Origin: Candidatus Zixiibacteriota bacterium
GTDB taxonomy: Bacteria > RBG-13-66-14 > B26-G2 > WVWN01
Assembly (NCBI GenBank): GCA_030613505.1
Contig: JAUWLW010000033.1
Span: forward strand, 1-33,088
DNA: 33,088 nt
Direction: 5' to 3'
Part shown: positions 19,077 to 25,094 of the stretch, piece by piece
Layout: every line of letters begins with the position of its first letter
Position numbering within the stretch: position 1 is the first letter of the stretch
Notes under the pieces: generated by a model
The model's database searches: none
Told to the model about the DNA's origin: nothing
What the model saw: only the letters and a program-made list of their open reading frames with translations
Made by a program: the position numbers and the translations under genes

Positions 19077-19106
19077 ATTATGATTGATTGCCTATCCTTC
19101 GTTCAA
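19077..19106 (-). promoter_or_regulatory. Possible sigma-70 promoter for the sulfatase at 16692-19055
   Basis: On the minus strand TTGAAC (complement of 19101-19106) is followed after 18 bases by CATAAT (complement of 19077-19082). It lies about 20 bases before the ATG at 19055, giving a very short leader. The match is partial and judged by eye. Confidence 0.35.
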
Positions 19107-19184
19107 TCTCGAACACTTCAACGGGTATCAATGTTATTCGGTCAGGTCCACCTCTTCGGGTTTCACCTAATTAAGCCGGAAATA

Positions 19185-19239
19185 TTACCAGTTGATCATC
19201 AACCCCAGGCTGAAGTTGCCCTGGGTAATGACGCTGCCG
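19185..19239 (-). pseudogene. 3' remnant of the outer-membrane protein gene
   Basis: The minus strand encodes VITQGNFSLGLMINW plus stop, almost the exact C terminus of the intact gene at 20845 (VITQGNISLGLMINW). At DNA level 19170-19239 and 20830-20899 share 67 of 70 bases, including about 15 bases past the stop. Homology ends abruptly on both sides. It is a fossil of a duplicated outer-membrane gene lying between two sulfatases. The 19056-19303 gap holds this, a possible promoter and a hairpin. Confidence 0.92.
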
Positions 19240-19248
19240 GGTCGTTCG

Positions 19249-19272
19249 GGGGCGCGGAGCTGTCCGCGCCCC
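19249..19272 (-). terminator. Perfect 10-bp hairpin downstream of a short-form sulfatase
   Basis: GGGGCGCGGA (19249-19258) and TCCGCGCCCC (19263-19272) pair perfectly around a 4-base loop. It begins 32 bases after the stop of the sulfatase at 19304-20779. It lacks a T-run on the minus strand, as do the other hairpins in this island. Confidence 0.6.
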
Positions 19273-19303
19273 GCTAATCGCTTATTTAAACCTTAACGGC
19301 GTT

Positions 19304-20779
19304 TTATACGTTCCCGCCGCCACCGGCCATTAATTTATCCATCACTTGGCCGATACTGAAACTCGCCGCCTTCTGCCGAGGCGGGAATTTCTTAAAACTC
19401 TCTATGTACTTCGCCACGATCGCCTGCGCCGGGACCATCGCGAACATACGTTCCGCGCGCCACTGCGGGTAATTATTCGCATCGTGGTCGGCACGCTCAA
19501 AGGGGTCGGAGCGTAGATTGAACAGCTTGGGAAATCGCAGGTGAACGAAGGGTTCTTGCCAGACGTCAAAGGCGTGGGCGCGCTGCTCCGCGAACACTAT
19601 CTTCCAGTCATGGAAACGTATGGCAACCAGGTCGCCGTCGTCGCTCCAGTACGCGAACCCGGGGCGCGGCGGTTCCTTGGTCTCGCCCTTCAAGAACGGC
19701 ATCAGGTTGTAGCCGTCGAGGTGAACCTTGAAGGTCTTGTCGCCGACCTTGTAACCCTTCACGAGCTTCTCTTGGACGTCGGGCTCGCCAACCGCCGCCA
19801 TAAAGGTAGCGACCCAGTCCTCATGAGAACCGATGTCGTTGATGATAGTTCCGGGCTTCACCGCGCCGGGCCACCTCAGGAGGCAGGGTACGCGATATCC
19901 GCCCTCCCAGTTGGTGTTCTTTTCGCCGCGGAAAGGCGTCATACCGCCATCCGGCCACAACAAGATCTCGGCGCCGTTATCGGTGGAGTACATGACGATG
20001 GTGTTGTCTGCTATGCCGAGCTCGTCGAGCTTGTCCAGCATTTGGCCGACATGTCCGTCGTGCTCCACCATGCCGTCAGCTTCAATACCCAAGCCCGTCT
20101 TGCCTTCTGATTCCTTTTTTAAGTGCGTAAAGACATGCATACGAGTTGTGTTCCACCACACGAAGAACGGCTTACCGTCCTTGTGGGCGCGGTCAATGAA
20201 GTCGAGGGCTTTTTCGGTTACTTCTTCGTCGATAGTCTCCATCCGCTTCTTGGTAAGCGGGCCGGTGTCCTCGATGCGGCCGTCGGCGAAGCTGTGGATA
20301 ACGCCGCGGGGCCCGAATTTCTTTTTAAACTTCGGGTCTTTCGGATAGTCGGGGTGCTCAGGTTCCTCTTCGGCGTTCAGGTGGTAGAGGTTCCCGAAGA
20401 ACTCGTCGAAGCCGTGGTTGGAGGGGAGGAACTCGTCGCGGTCGCCCAGGTGATTCTTGCCGAATTGGCCGCATACGTAGCCGTGGGGCTTTAACAGTTC
20501 CGCCAACGTGGGGTCTTCAGCCCGAAGGCCGAGGTCTGCACCCGGCAGTCCCACTTTGGTCAAGCCGGTCCGCATGGGACTCTGACCGGTAATAAAAGCC
20601 GCGCGTCCGGCCGTGCAGCTCTGTTGGGCGTAAAAGTCGGTAAACAACGCGCCTTCCTTCGCTACCCGGTCAATGTTGGGCGTGCGGTAGCCCATAATGC
20701 CCATGTTATAGGCACTGATGTTGTACCAGCCGATGTCGTCACCCCAGAGGACGAGGATGTTGGGTTTGTCCTGTGCCAT
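19304..20779 (-). CDS. Short-form arylsulfatase with CTAGR active-site motif
   Basis: A 491-aa paralogue of the enzyme at 15043-16521. DD 14-15 of GDDIGWYN, Cys55 of CTAGR, FGKNHLGD and STDNGAE are present. The active-site stretch around residue 215 reads WWNTTRMHVFTHLKKE where the paralogue has WWNSTAMHFRTHCAKK. This is a local divergence in a region likely to contact substrate. There is no signal peptide and no C-terminal jelly roll. It starts 65 bases after the outer-membrane protein gene, and GGAGAATTG precedes the ATG. The arrangement suggests co-transcription with that porin-like gene. Confidence 0.95.
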   Translation of the reverse strand: MAQDKPNILVLWGDDIGWYNISAYNMGIMGYRTPNIDRVAKEGALFTDFYAQQSCTAGRAAFITGQSPMRTGLTKVGLPGADLGLRAEDPTLAELLKPHGYVCGQFGKNHLGDRDEFLPSNHGFDEFFGNLYHLNAEEEPEHPDYPKDPKFKKKFGPRGVIHSFADGRIEDTGPLTKKRMETIDEEVTEKALDFIDRAHKDGKPFFVWWNTTRMHVFTHLKKESEGKTGLGIEADGMVEHDGHVGQMLDKLDELGIADNTIVMYSTDNGAEILLWPDGGMTPFRGEKNTNWEGGYRVPCLLRWPGAVKPGTIINDIGSHEDWVATFMAAVGEPDVQEKLVKGYKVGDKTFKVHLDGYNLMPFLKGETKEPPRPGFAYWSDDGDLVAIRFHDWKIVFAEQRAHAFDVWQEPFVHLRFPKLFNLRSDPFERADHDANNYPQWRAERMFAMVPAQAIVAKYIESFKKFPPRQKAASFSIGQVMDKLMAGGGGNV

Positions 20780-20844
20780 ACGGCAATTCTCCTTCCTTTA
20801 GGGAAAAATATCCCCTGCGATAAAAACGGATTAAGCCGGAAATA

Positions 20845-21492
20845 TTACCAGTTAATCATCAACCCCAGGCTGATGTTGCCCTGGGTGATGACGCTGCCGA
20901 CGGCCATGCCCAAGTCAAGGCCGCCGGTGCCGACCCACAAACCGGTGCCGGCGTAGTTCATCGGCGCCAGGACGCGGAGGTCGGCGCGCAGGCCGACGTG
21001 TTTGGACAGGTACGCTTTCGCGCCGCCGCCGAAGGTTATGTTGAAGAACCACTCGTCGCTGTAGTCGCCGGTCTTGGGGGCAAAACGCGAGCCGCCCAGC
21101 GTCACCACGCCGAAGGGCCGGACCTTGCCGCGCGGCTTCTCGAAAAGGGCGCCGACGTTGTAGTATTCCACGGTAAGGTCGAAGAGGGGTCTCGTCAAGC
21201 TGCTGGGCGGCCGCGTACGGAGCTCGAATACCGTGTCCTGGCGGCTGTATAGGATCTCGGCCTTTAAGCCGCTCGGATTTATGGGGATGTCGATGAAGAT
21301 GCCGTAATTCTGATTGTCGACGACGTTGAGGTCGCCCTCGTACGACGTAAACTTGCCGCCGAATTGGTAGCCTACGAACGGCGTCGCGTCGAAGCCGCGG
21401 AGCTCCCGGGCGGCGGCGGAGCCGACCCCGGACACGACAGCTACGACCAGGGCCGTAGCCGCTAACCTGCCAACGTTAATACTCACGTTCAT
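20845..21492 (-). CDS. Outer-membrane beta-barrel protein
   Basis: A 215-aa protein with a signal peptide (hydrophobic residues ~8-27, cleavage probably after AAA in GSAAAREL). Alternating hydrophobic/polar strands rich in Gly and aromatic residues follow, e.g. TPFVGYQFGGKF, NYGIFIDIP, LTVEYYNVGALF, RPFGVVTLGG and NITFGGGAKAYL. It ends in NISLGLMINW, whose terminal aromatic residue is typical of barrel proteins recognised for outer-membrane insertion. It resembles small eight-strand OmpA/OmpW-like barrels; no specific family is claimed. The ATG overlaps the preceding small frame by four bases. It shows that the cell has an outer membrane. A decayed tail copy lies at 19185-19239. Confidence 0.85.
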   Translation of the reverse strand: MNVSINVGRLAATALVVAVVSGVGSAAARELRGFDATPFVGYQFGGKFTSYEGDLNVVDNQNYGIFIDIPINPSGLKAEILYSRQDTVFELRTRPPSSLTRPLFDLTVEYYNVGALFEKPRGKVRPFGVVTLGGSRFAPKTGDYSDEWFFNITFGGGAKAYLSKHVGLRADLRVLAPMNYAGTGLWVGTGGLDLGMAVGSVITQGNISLGLMINW

Positions 21493-21674
21493 GACGTCTC
21501 CTCCTTGTCAATCCCCAGGGCTTCGCGAACGGCCCCGAGCAACGTCTCGTCGTTGAGGGGTTTAGTAAAAAAAAGCGCGCCCCCGCTTCCCGGGCTCGCG
21601 CTTAGGCGTTCTACAGCTATCTTTGTAATTCCAATCGGCAAGAAGTTCGTCCAGGGTCCCGTTTCGCTCGCCAA
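21489..21674 (-). pseudogene. Truncated response-regulator receiver domain
   Basis: A 61-aa frame whose second half, GGALFFTKPLNDETLLGAVREALG, is the end of a receiver domain: strand 5, the conserved Lys-Pro pair, and helix 5. The segment FLPIGITK before it resembles strand 4. The first ~60 residues of a normal receiver, including the phosphorylated Asp, are missing, so it cannot act as a normal phospho-acceptor. Its stop overlaps the outer-membrane gene start (ATGA), so translation through it may still couple to that gene. I call it a remnant; a small regulatory leader peptide is the alternative. Confidence 0.65.
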
Positions 21675-21722
21675 CGTTTATAATGTGGACGGATAAGGTA
21701 GTGTTAGCGGGGGAGTATACAA

Positions 21723-21730
21723 TAAATTAT
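21723..21730 (+). repeat. Target-site duplication, left copy (TAAATTAT)
   Basis: These eight bases directly precede the left inverted repeat and recur immediately after the right one. An 8-bp duplication is the usual size for IS1595-family insertion. Confidence 0.93.
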
Positions 21731-21754
21731 GGGAACTATCCCCTTAGCAAAGCA
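21731..21754 (+). repeat. Left terminal inverted repeat
   Basis: Twenty-four bases starting GGGAACTATCCCCTTAGC match the complement of 24878-24901 without mismatch. Similarity stops right after it. Confidence 0.95.
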
Positions 21755-21843
21755 GGCAGTATTTTTTTTCTCCCTCGCTTTTTTGTATATTGTATTTCCT
21801 CCCGGCGAGAGAGGTTACTGAGTTGTCCTAACTATTAAGTTAT

Positions 21844-21963
21844 TTACTTCTGTGGTTTTTTCTCCTCGCCTTCGCCTTCTTTAATTATACTAATAGGCCT
21901 TTCTTCCGGTTCCTTTGGTTGCGGACGTTCCGTCTCTTTCTGACGTTCTTGGTCCTTACTCAT
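21844..21963 (-). CDS. 39-aa charged small protein (transposon passenger)
   Basis: A small frame starting MSKDQERQKETERPQPKEP and ending EGEEKKPQK. It is very rich in Glu, Lys, Gln and Pro and is probably disordered. AAAGGAG precedes the ATG with ideal spacing, which is the main reason to believe it. It is the last gene of the transposase-led minus-strand set. I do not recognise it. Confidence 0.55.
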   Translation of the reverse strand: MSKDQERQKETERPQPKEPEERPISIIKEGEGEEKKPQK

Positions 21964-21985
21964 TAAAATCTCTCCTTTCTCGATA

Positions 21986-22528
21986 TTAACCACTTCCGCT
22001 TGTGAAGTTTTTAATAACGCAGAAAAACGGAAAACTAGTTAGTAGGGCAACAAGTGCGATTATTATCCCGATATTACAACGATGGATAAATTTGTGTTTA
22101 CGATTATTATTTTCCCAATTAACAGCAGACGCATCAACGAATTGGTTAATTAAGCGATTTTGTATCTTTAAATCCGTTTTCTCGTCTATATTATCTTCGC
22201 CACGCTGTTCGAAATATGCGTGATAATCAGATACGTCTTCAGCTATTTTATTGGCCGACGATACGTACCCGTAACCGTAATTGAAATTAGCTCTAATCAA
22301 ACAATAAATAGCCCAGCATATAGCGAAAAACATAACTCCAGTGGTTATTATAAATACCGTGGTGTAGAAGTCGAAACCCACAAACTTAAAGTTACTAATA
22401 TAATACCCTATTATACCGCTCAACACGACAACAATAGTCGTTGGATACATTATCCGAGCATTCGTTCTATCTTTACGCTCCAATTCTCTATAATACATTT
22501 CTTTGAATAATTCGTATAGATATTTCAT
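21986..22528 (-). CDS. Membrane protein with three hydrophobic segments (passenger)
   Basis: A 180-aa protein with hydrophobic segments at residues ~27-45, ~55-80 and ~150-171. An acidic, probably helical cytoplasmic stretch (EDVSDYHAYFEQRGEDNIDE) lies between the second and third. It ends in the short tail VIKNFTSGSG. AAAGGAGGTGAG precedes the ATG and overlaps the end of the 52-aa gene, indicating coupled expression. I do not recognise the family. As transposon cargo it might be an effector, an exclusion protein or an inert passenger; nothing in the sequence decides. Confidence 0.8.
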   Translation of the reverse strand: MKYLYELFKEMYYRELERKDRTNARIMYPTTIVVVLSGIIGYYISNFKFVGFDFYTTVFIITTGVMFFAICWAIYCLIRANFNYGYGYVSSANKIAEDVSDYHAYFEQRGEDNIDEKTDLKIQNRLINQFVDASAVNWENNNRKHKFIHRCNIGIIIALVALLTSFPFFCVIKNFTSGSG

Positions 22529-22537
22529 AATTTATTC

Positions 22538-22696
22538 TCACCTCCTTTTTTTCTCTGTTTTCTTCTTCCTTTTTCTCTTAATCTTCTCCGGGTCCACCTT
22601 CATAAACGCTTCTAACGCTTCCTCTGGCTTTATAGGATAAAGCGATAGGGGTTTGGCGTATTTCTTTTTAGGCTTTTTCTCTAAGTTCTTTTTCAT
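22538..22696 (-). CDS. 52-aa basic small protein (passenger)
   Basis: Starts MKKNLEKKPKKKYAKPLSLY, continues with an acidic helix (PIKPEEALEAFMKVDPEK) and ends in a run of Lys/Arg. The core pattern KPLSLYP then EEALEAFMKVDP is reminiscent, from memory, of a small orphan family found near many mobile elements. I cannot verify that. It lies 6 bases after the winged-helix-like gene without a clear ribosome site of its own, so it would depend on coupling. Its last codons contain the ribosome site of the membrane-protein gene. Confidence 0.6.
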   Translation of the reverse strand: MKKNLEKKPKKKYAKPLSLYPIKPEEALEAFMKVDPEKIKRKRKKKTEKKRR

Positions 22697-22702
22697 ACAG
22701 AT

Positions 22703-22981
22703 TTACTGATTTTTGATTTCACTCACGCCACGTGGAGTTAGCCTACACAAATAAGGACGACCTAATGATTTATCGCCAAGCAGGTTTTTTAGTTCTATTA
22801 AACCTTCTTCTGCTAATTCCTCTAATTTATCAAGGATTACATCCTTCTCAAGCGCAAGTGAGCGTAATTCGTTTATTAAATGGTCGGAACGGAAATCATA
22901 ACCAGAACTCTCTGCCTTATAGACGAGGTTCGACCGCATATCGTAAGCAGCCTGAAGTATTATCCTCTTTAAGTCGTCCAT
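22703..22981 (-). CDS. Small winged-helix-like protein (passenger)
   Basis: A 92-aa protein with helices followed by DKLEELAEEGLIELKNL, then GRPYLCRLTPRGVSEI. This resembles the recognition helix and wing of a winged-helix DNA-binding fold. GGAG lies 8 bases before the ATG. It may regulate the transposon operon, being the first gene after the transposase. The assignment is by pattern only and is moderately uncertain. Confidence 0.7.
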   Translation of the reverse strand: MDDLKRIILQAAYDMRSNLVYKAESSGYDFRSDHLINELRSLALEKDVILDKLEELAEEGLIELKNLLGDKSLGRPYLCRLTPRGVSEIKNQ

Positions 22982-23057
22982 TTCGATTCTCCTTAAACGG
23001 CTACCTGCTGTTTGATAAATAGTTTCGCTAACTGTTGTATCTATTAAGCAGACGTTC

Positions 23058-24011
23058 TTACCCCTTATCCACTACTTTTTTATACGAAATCCGTTTTTCA
23101 AACGATCCCTTCACAGCTTCCTCGGCCCGTTCTCCGTCGGTTACTTTCCTATTAGACCACCGAAAGGAAAACTCGTCGCAATAGCGATGGAGATGTTTTT
23201 TCGATACGTGATGAAATGTACCATGAACACCGCGTTTGAGCAACGCAAAATAAGATTCCGCCGTATTCGTGTGAATATCCCCTTTTACATATTCTCCTTC
23301 GCTGTGCTTTATCGTTTCGTGGCCTCCTTTAAATAACCTTTCTAACCCTCGATAAGACCTAAACTCGTCGGTCATAATGCGACTACTGTTATCCACCGAC
23401 TCCAATACGGCTTCCTTTAATTTATCGGAACTTAACCTTTCCATCGGCTTAGATACGACCTTACCTTTACGTTCCACGATTGCTAGCACCGGCGTCTTTT
23501 TCGTTCCTCTTCCTCTCTTGCTTTTTTCTTCCCCTCTTGGTTTTCCGCCTATGTAAGTTTCATCCACTTCAATTATACCTTTAAGCTTCGAGGCTAAAGG
23601 GTCCTGATTCATAGCTTCGCGGATACGGTGCGCCAAATACCACGCTGACTCGTAAGATTTCAATCCGAGGTTTCTTTGAAGTTGTAGAGCCGACACTCCT
23701 TTTTTGTGAGAACATATCGAATGAAAAGCCTGAACCCACTGTCTCAAGGTAATATGGGAACCGTGCATGACCGTTCCTACCGTAACCGTAAATTGCTTAC
23801 GACACTTCCTACATTGGATAAGGCCGTCCCGCACTTTTTTAGATTTAGCTTTTATTCTTGTGATATCCTTACTACTACAGCGAGGGCATACCGGACCTTT
23901 CGGCCAACGAATACCTTCTAGTATAACCCTTGCTTCATCCTCGGTAAGTCTACCCGCATCGATAGCGGCCATTTCGGAAAGCTTATTAAATTTTGGGGGC
24001 TTGTATCTCAT
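23058..24011 (-). CDS. IS1595-family transposase
   Basis: A 317-aa DDE-type transposase. An N-terminal zinc ribbon has Cys42, Cys45, Cys67 and Cys70. The catalytic core shows VDETYIGG (Asp149), MTDEFRSY (Asp214) and HTNTAESYFALLKRG (Asn248, Glu251), followed by the family hallmark TFHHVSKKHLHRYCDEFSFRW. Length and motif order are normal, with no frameshift, so it is likely active. A near-perfect sigma-70 promoter and AAAGGAGATG precede the ATG. The passenger genes downstream on the same strand are probably read through from this promoter. Confidence 0.97.
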   Translation of the reverse strand: MRYKPPKFNKLSEMAAIDAGRLTEDEARVILEGIRWPKGPVCPRCSSKDITRIKAKSKKVRDGLIQCRKCRKQFTVTVGTVMHGSHITLRQWVQAFHSICSHKKGVSALQLQRNLGLKSYESAWYLAHRIREAMNQDPLASKLKGIIEVDETYIGGKPRGEEKSKRGRGTKKTPVLAIVERKGKVVSKPMERLSSDKLKEAVLESVDNSSRIMTDEFRSYRGLERLFKGGHETIKHSEGEYVKGDIHTNTAESYFALLKRGVHGTFHHVSKKHLHRYCDEFSFRWSNRKVTDGERAEEAVKGSFEKRISYKKVVDKG

Positions 24012-24037
24012 CTCTCTACATCTCCTTTTCTACTTAT

Positions 24038-24066
24038 ATTATAACACATCGGAGACGCTTAGTCAA
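24038..24066 (-). promoter_or_regulatory. Sigma-70 promoter of the transposase gene
   Basis: On the minus strand TTGACT (complement of 24061-24066) and TATAAT (complement of 24038-24043) are separated by exactly 17 bases. The ATG follows about 27 bases after the -10 box. It is the best promoter match in the window together with its divergent partner. Confidence 0.85.
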
Positions 24067-24093
24067 GCAGATAATTTTAGGCATTCTTTTGTA

Positions 24094-24121
24094 TTGACTT
24101 TTTAACGTTTAGTCTTATAAT
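24094..24121 (+). promoter_or_regulatory. Sigma-70 promoter of the GIY-YIG-like gene
   Basis: TTGACT at 24094-24099 and TATAAT at 24116-24121 with a 16-base spacer. It points away from the transposase promoter, whose -35 box is only 27 bases away, and leaves a leader of roughly 55 bases before the ATG at 24186. Confidence 0.8.
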
Positions 24122-24185
24122 ATACTCTCCAATAAACCCACCAAGAGATAGTAAAAGGAGCCGTCGCCGAGAGAGGAGAAGGAAG

Positions 24186-24581
24186 ATGGAAATGTTAGAC
24201 TGGATACAAGCGTTTAGTTTTATTCCTTGGTATCCCTATCTCGATGAATCAGCCAAGATAGTATTAGACACATCTATGGAATCTATCAAAGGAGTCTCCG
24301 GCGTATACTGCATCTTCGACGTATGGAAGCCCGATACCAATCATCGACACCGAGTAAGATATCGTACTATTTACGTGGGGCAAGGTGACATCGTTGGAAG
24401 GCTACAAGACCATGCAAAAGAACCACGGATAAAAAAGTACGCCCCACTACTCGCAACTTGGGCAGAAGCAGACGGTAGAAAACTCGATGGAATTGAACGC
24501 TTTTTAGCAAACGAGTTGGACCCTATTTTCCCCACACATCCTAAAAAGGCTAAACCCATAATGGCGTACCTTCCTTATTAA
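24186..24581 (+). CDS. GIY-YIG-like nuclease-domain protein (passenger)
   Basis: A 131-aa protein with GVY at residues 39-41 and IYVGQGD at 62-68, then GRLQDH with Arg72, and a Glu in DGIERFLANELDPIF (Glu104). This order of a GIY-like strand, a YIG-like strand, a catalytic Arg and a catalytic Glu is that of GIY-YIG endonuclease domains. The second triplet is degenerate (YVG). It has its own promoter and opposite orientation to the rest of the element. A purine-rich AGAGGAGAAGGAAG leader ends at the ATG. Its stop overlaps the stop of the convergent 93-aa gene. It may act in transposition, in defence or as a selfish nuclease. Confidence 0.75.
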   Translation: MEMLDWIQAFSFIPWYPYLDESAKIVLDTSMESIKGVSGVYCIFDVWKPDTNHRHRVRYRTIYVGQGDIVGRLQDHAKEPRIKKYAPLLATWAEADGRKLDGIERFLANELDPIFPTHPKKAKPIMAYLPY

Positions 24582-24859
24582 GACGTAGACGGTATAAAAC
24601 TCTCTAAATGCCTATCAATACTTCCAGCGTCCTGTGATAAATCGGTAGCCAATTCCACTATAGTAAGACTTACTCCAAAAGGTCCGTTAATAATGCTTTC
24701 GGAGAGTGTTATTATATCACTCATGTTTTTTTGAAGTTCTTTTAATTCTTTTTCATACACCTTTTCATATTTCTCATAATAGTAGTCGAGACATTTCTCG
24801 CGTGTCATCTCCCATCTATCTCCGAGTTCTTCGCTCTTTTTCCTTACTTCCTCTGTCAT
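24578..24859 (-). CDS. 93-aa helical (coiled-coil) protein at the transposon end
   Basis: Starting at Met 24859, the protein is a long charged helix (EEVRKKSEELGDRWEM to YEKELKELQKNMSD) followed by a less charged tail. The frame is open upstream to 24943, but that would cross the inverted repeat. AAAGGAGGTGAGAG, abutting the repeat, supports the shorter start. No promoter is visible inside the element, so expression may depend on flanking sequence or an outside promoter. I do not recognise the family. Confidence 0.7.
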   Translation of the reverse strand: MTEEVRKKSEELGDRWEMTREKCLDYYYEKYEKVYEKELKELQKNMSDIITLSESIINGPFGVSLTIVELATDLSQDAGSIDRHLESFIPSTS

Positions 24860-24877
24860 TTTTCCTCTCACCTCCTT

Positions 24878-24901
24878 TGCTTTGCTAAGGGGATAGTTCC
24901 C
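24878..24901 (-). repeat. Right terminal inverted repeat
   Basis: Exact inverted copy of 21731-21754. The ribosome binding site of the 93-aa gene starts immediately inside it. Confidence 0.95.
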
Positions 24902-24909
24902 TAAATTAT
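24902..24909 (+). repeat. Target-site duplication, right copy (TAAATTAT)
   Basis: Identical to 21723-21730 and directly abutting the right inverted repeat. The remaining bases to 25016 are AT-rich and show no gene. Confidence 0.93.
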
Positions 24910-25016
24910 TACTAAAATAAAACATTTTTTCGCTTATCATCATAGTACTTCAATAAAAAGAACAATAAAAATAATAAACGCCTTTGTAGCGCGAATTTAA
25001 CGCGGCCGGAAAAATA

Positions 25017-25045
25017 TTGCGCAGCGGGTTTCTTTCTGCTATAAA
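25017..25045 (+). promoter_or_regulatory. Probable promoter of the TonB/AgmX-domain gene
   Basis: TTGCGC (25017-25022) and TATAAA (25040-25045) with a 17-base spacer, about 50 bases before the ATG at 25095. The -35 box is only a partial match. Confidence 0.55.
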
Positions 25046-25094
25046 TTGGCTGAAAAAAGTCATATATCTTAATTTAGTTCTCGGAGGTGGCAAT

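Larger units (their letters stand above)
21731..24901. mobile_element. IS1595-family transposon with passenger genes (3171 bp)
   Basis: The element is bounded by perfect 24-bp inverted repeats (21731-21754 and 24878-24901, outer end GGGAACTATCCCC) and by the 8-bp duplication TAAATTAT. Inside, the DNA is strikingly AT-rich against a GC-rich chromosome. It encodes an intact IS1595-type transposase, five minus-strand frames (39, 180, 52 and 92 aa below the transposase, 93 aa at the right end) and one plus-strand GIY-YIG-like gene. The 21731-21843 left end has no gene, only a short imperfect stem. Intact ends, duplication and transposase suggest a recent insertion. It landed in an AT-rich intergenic stretch and interrupted no recognisable gene. 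Confidence 0.93.

Noticed and set aside
21489-24943. Receiver-domain gene split by the transposon insertion
   Set aside because: The right flank (24902 onward) is AT-rich non-coding sequence with no receiver residues, and the target duplication lies about 50 bases outside the fragment. The truncation is independent of the insertion.
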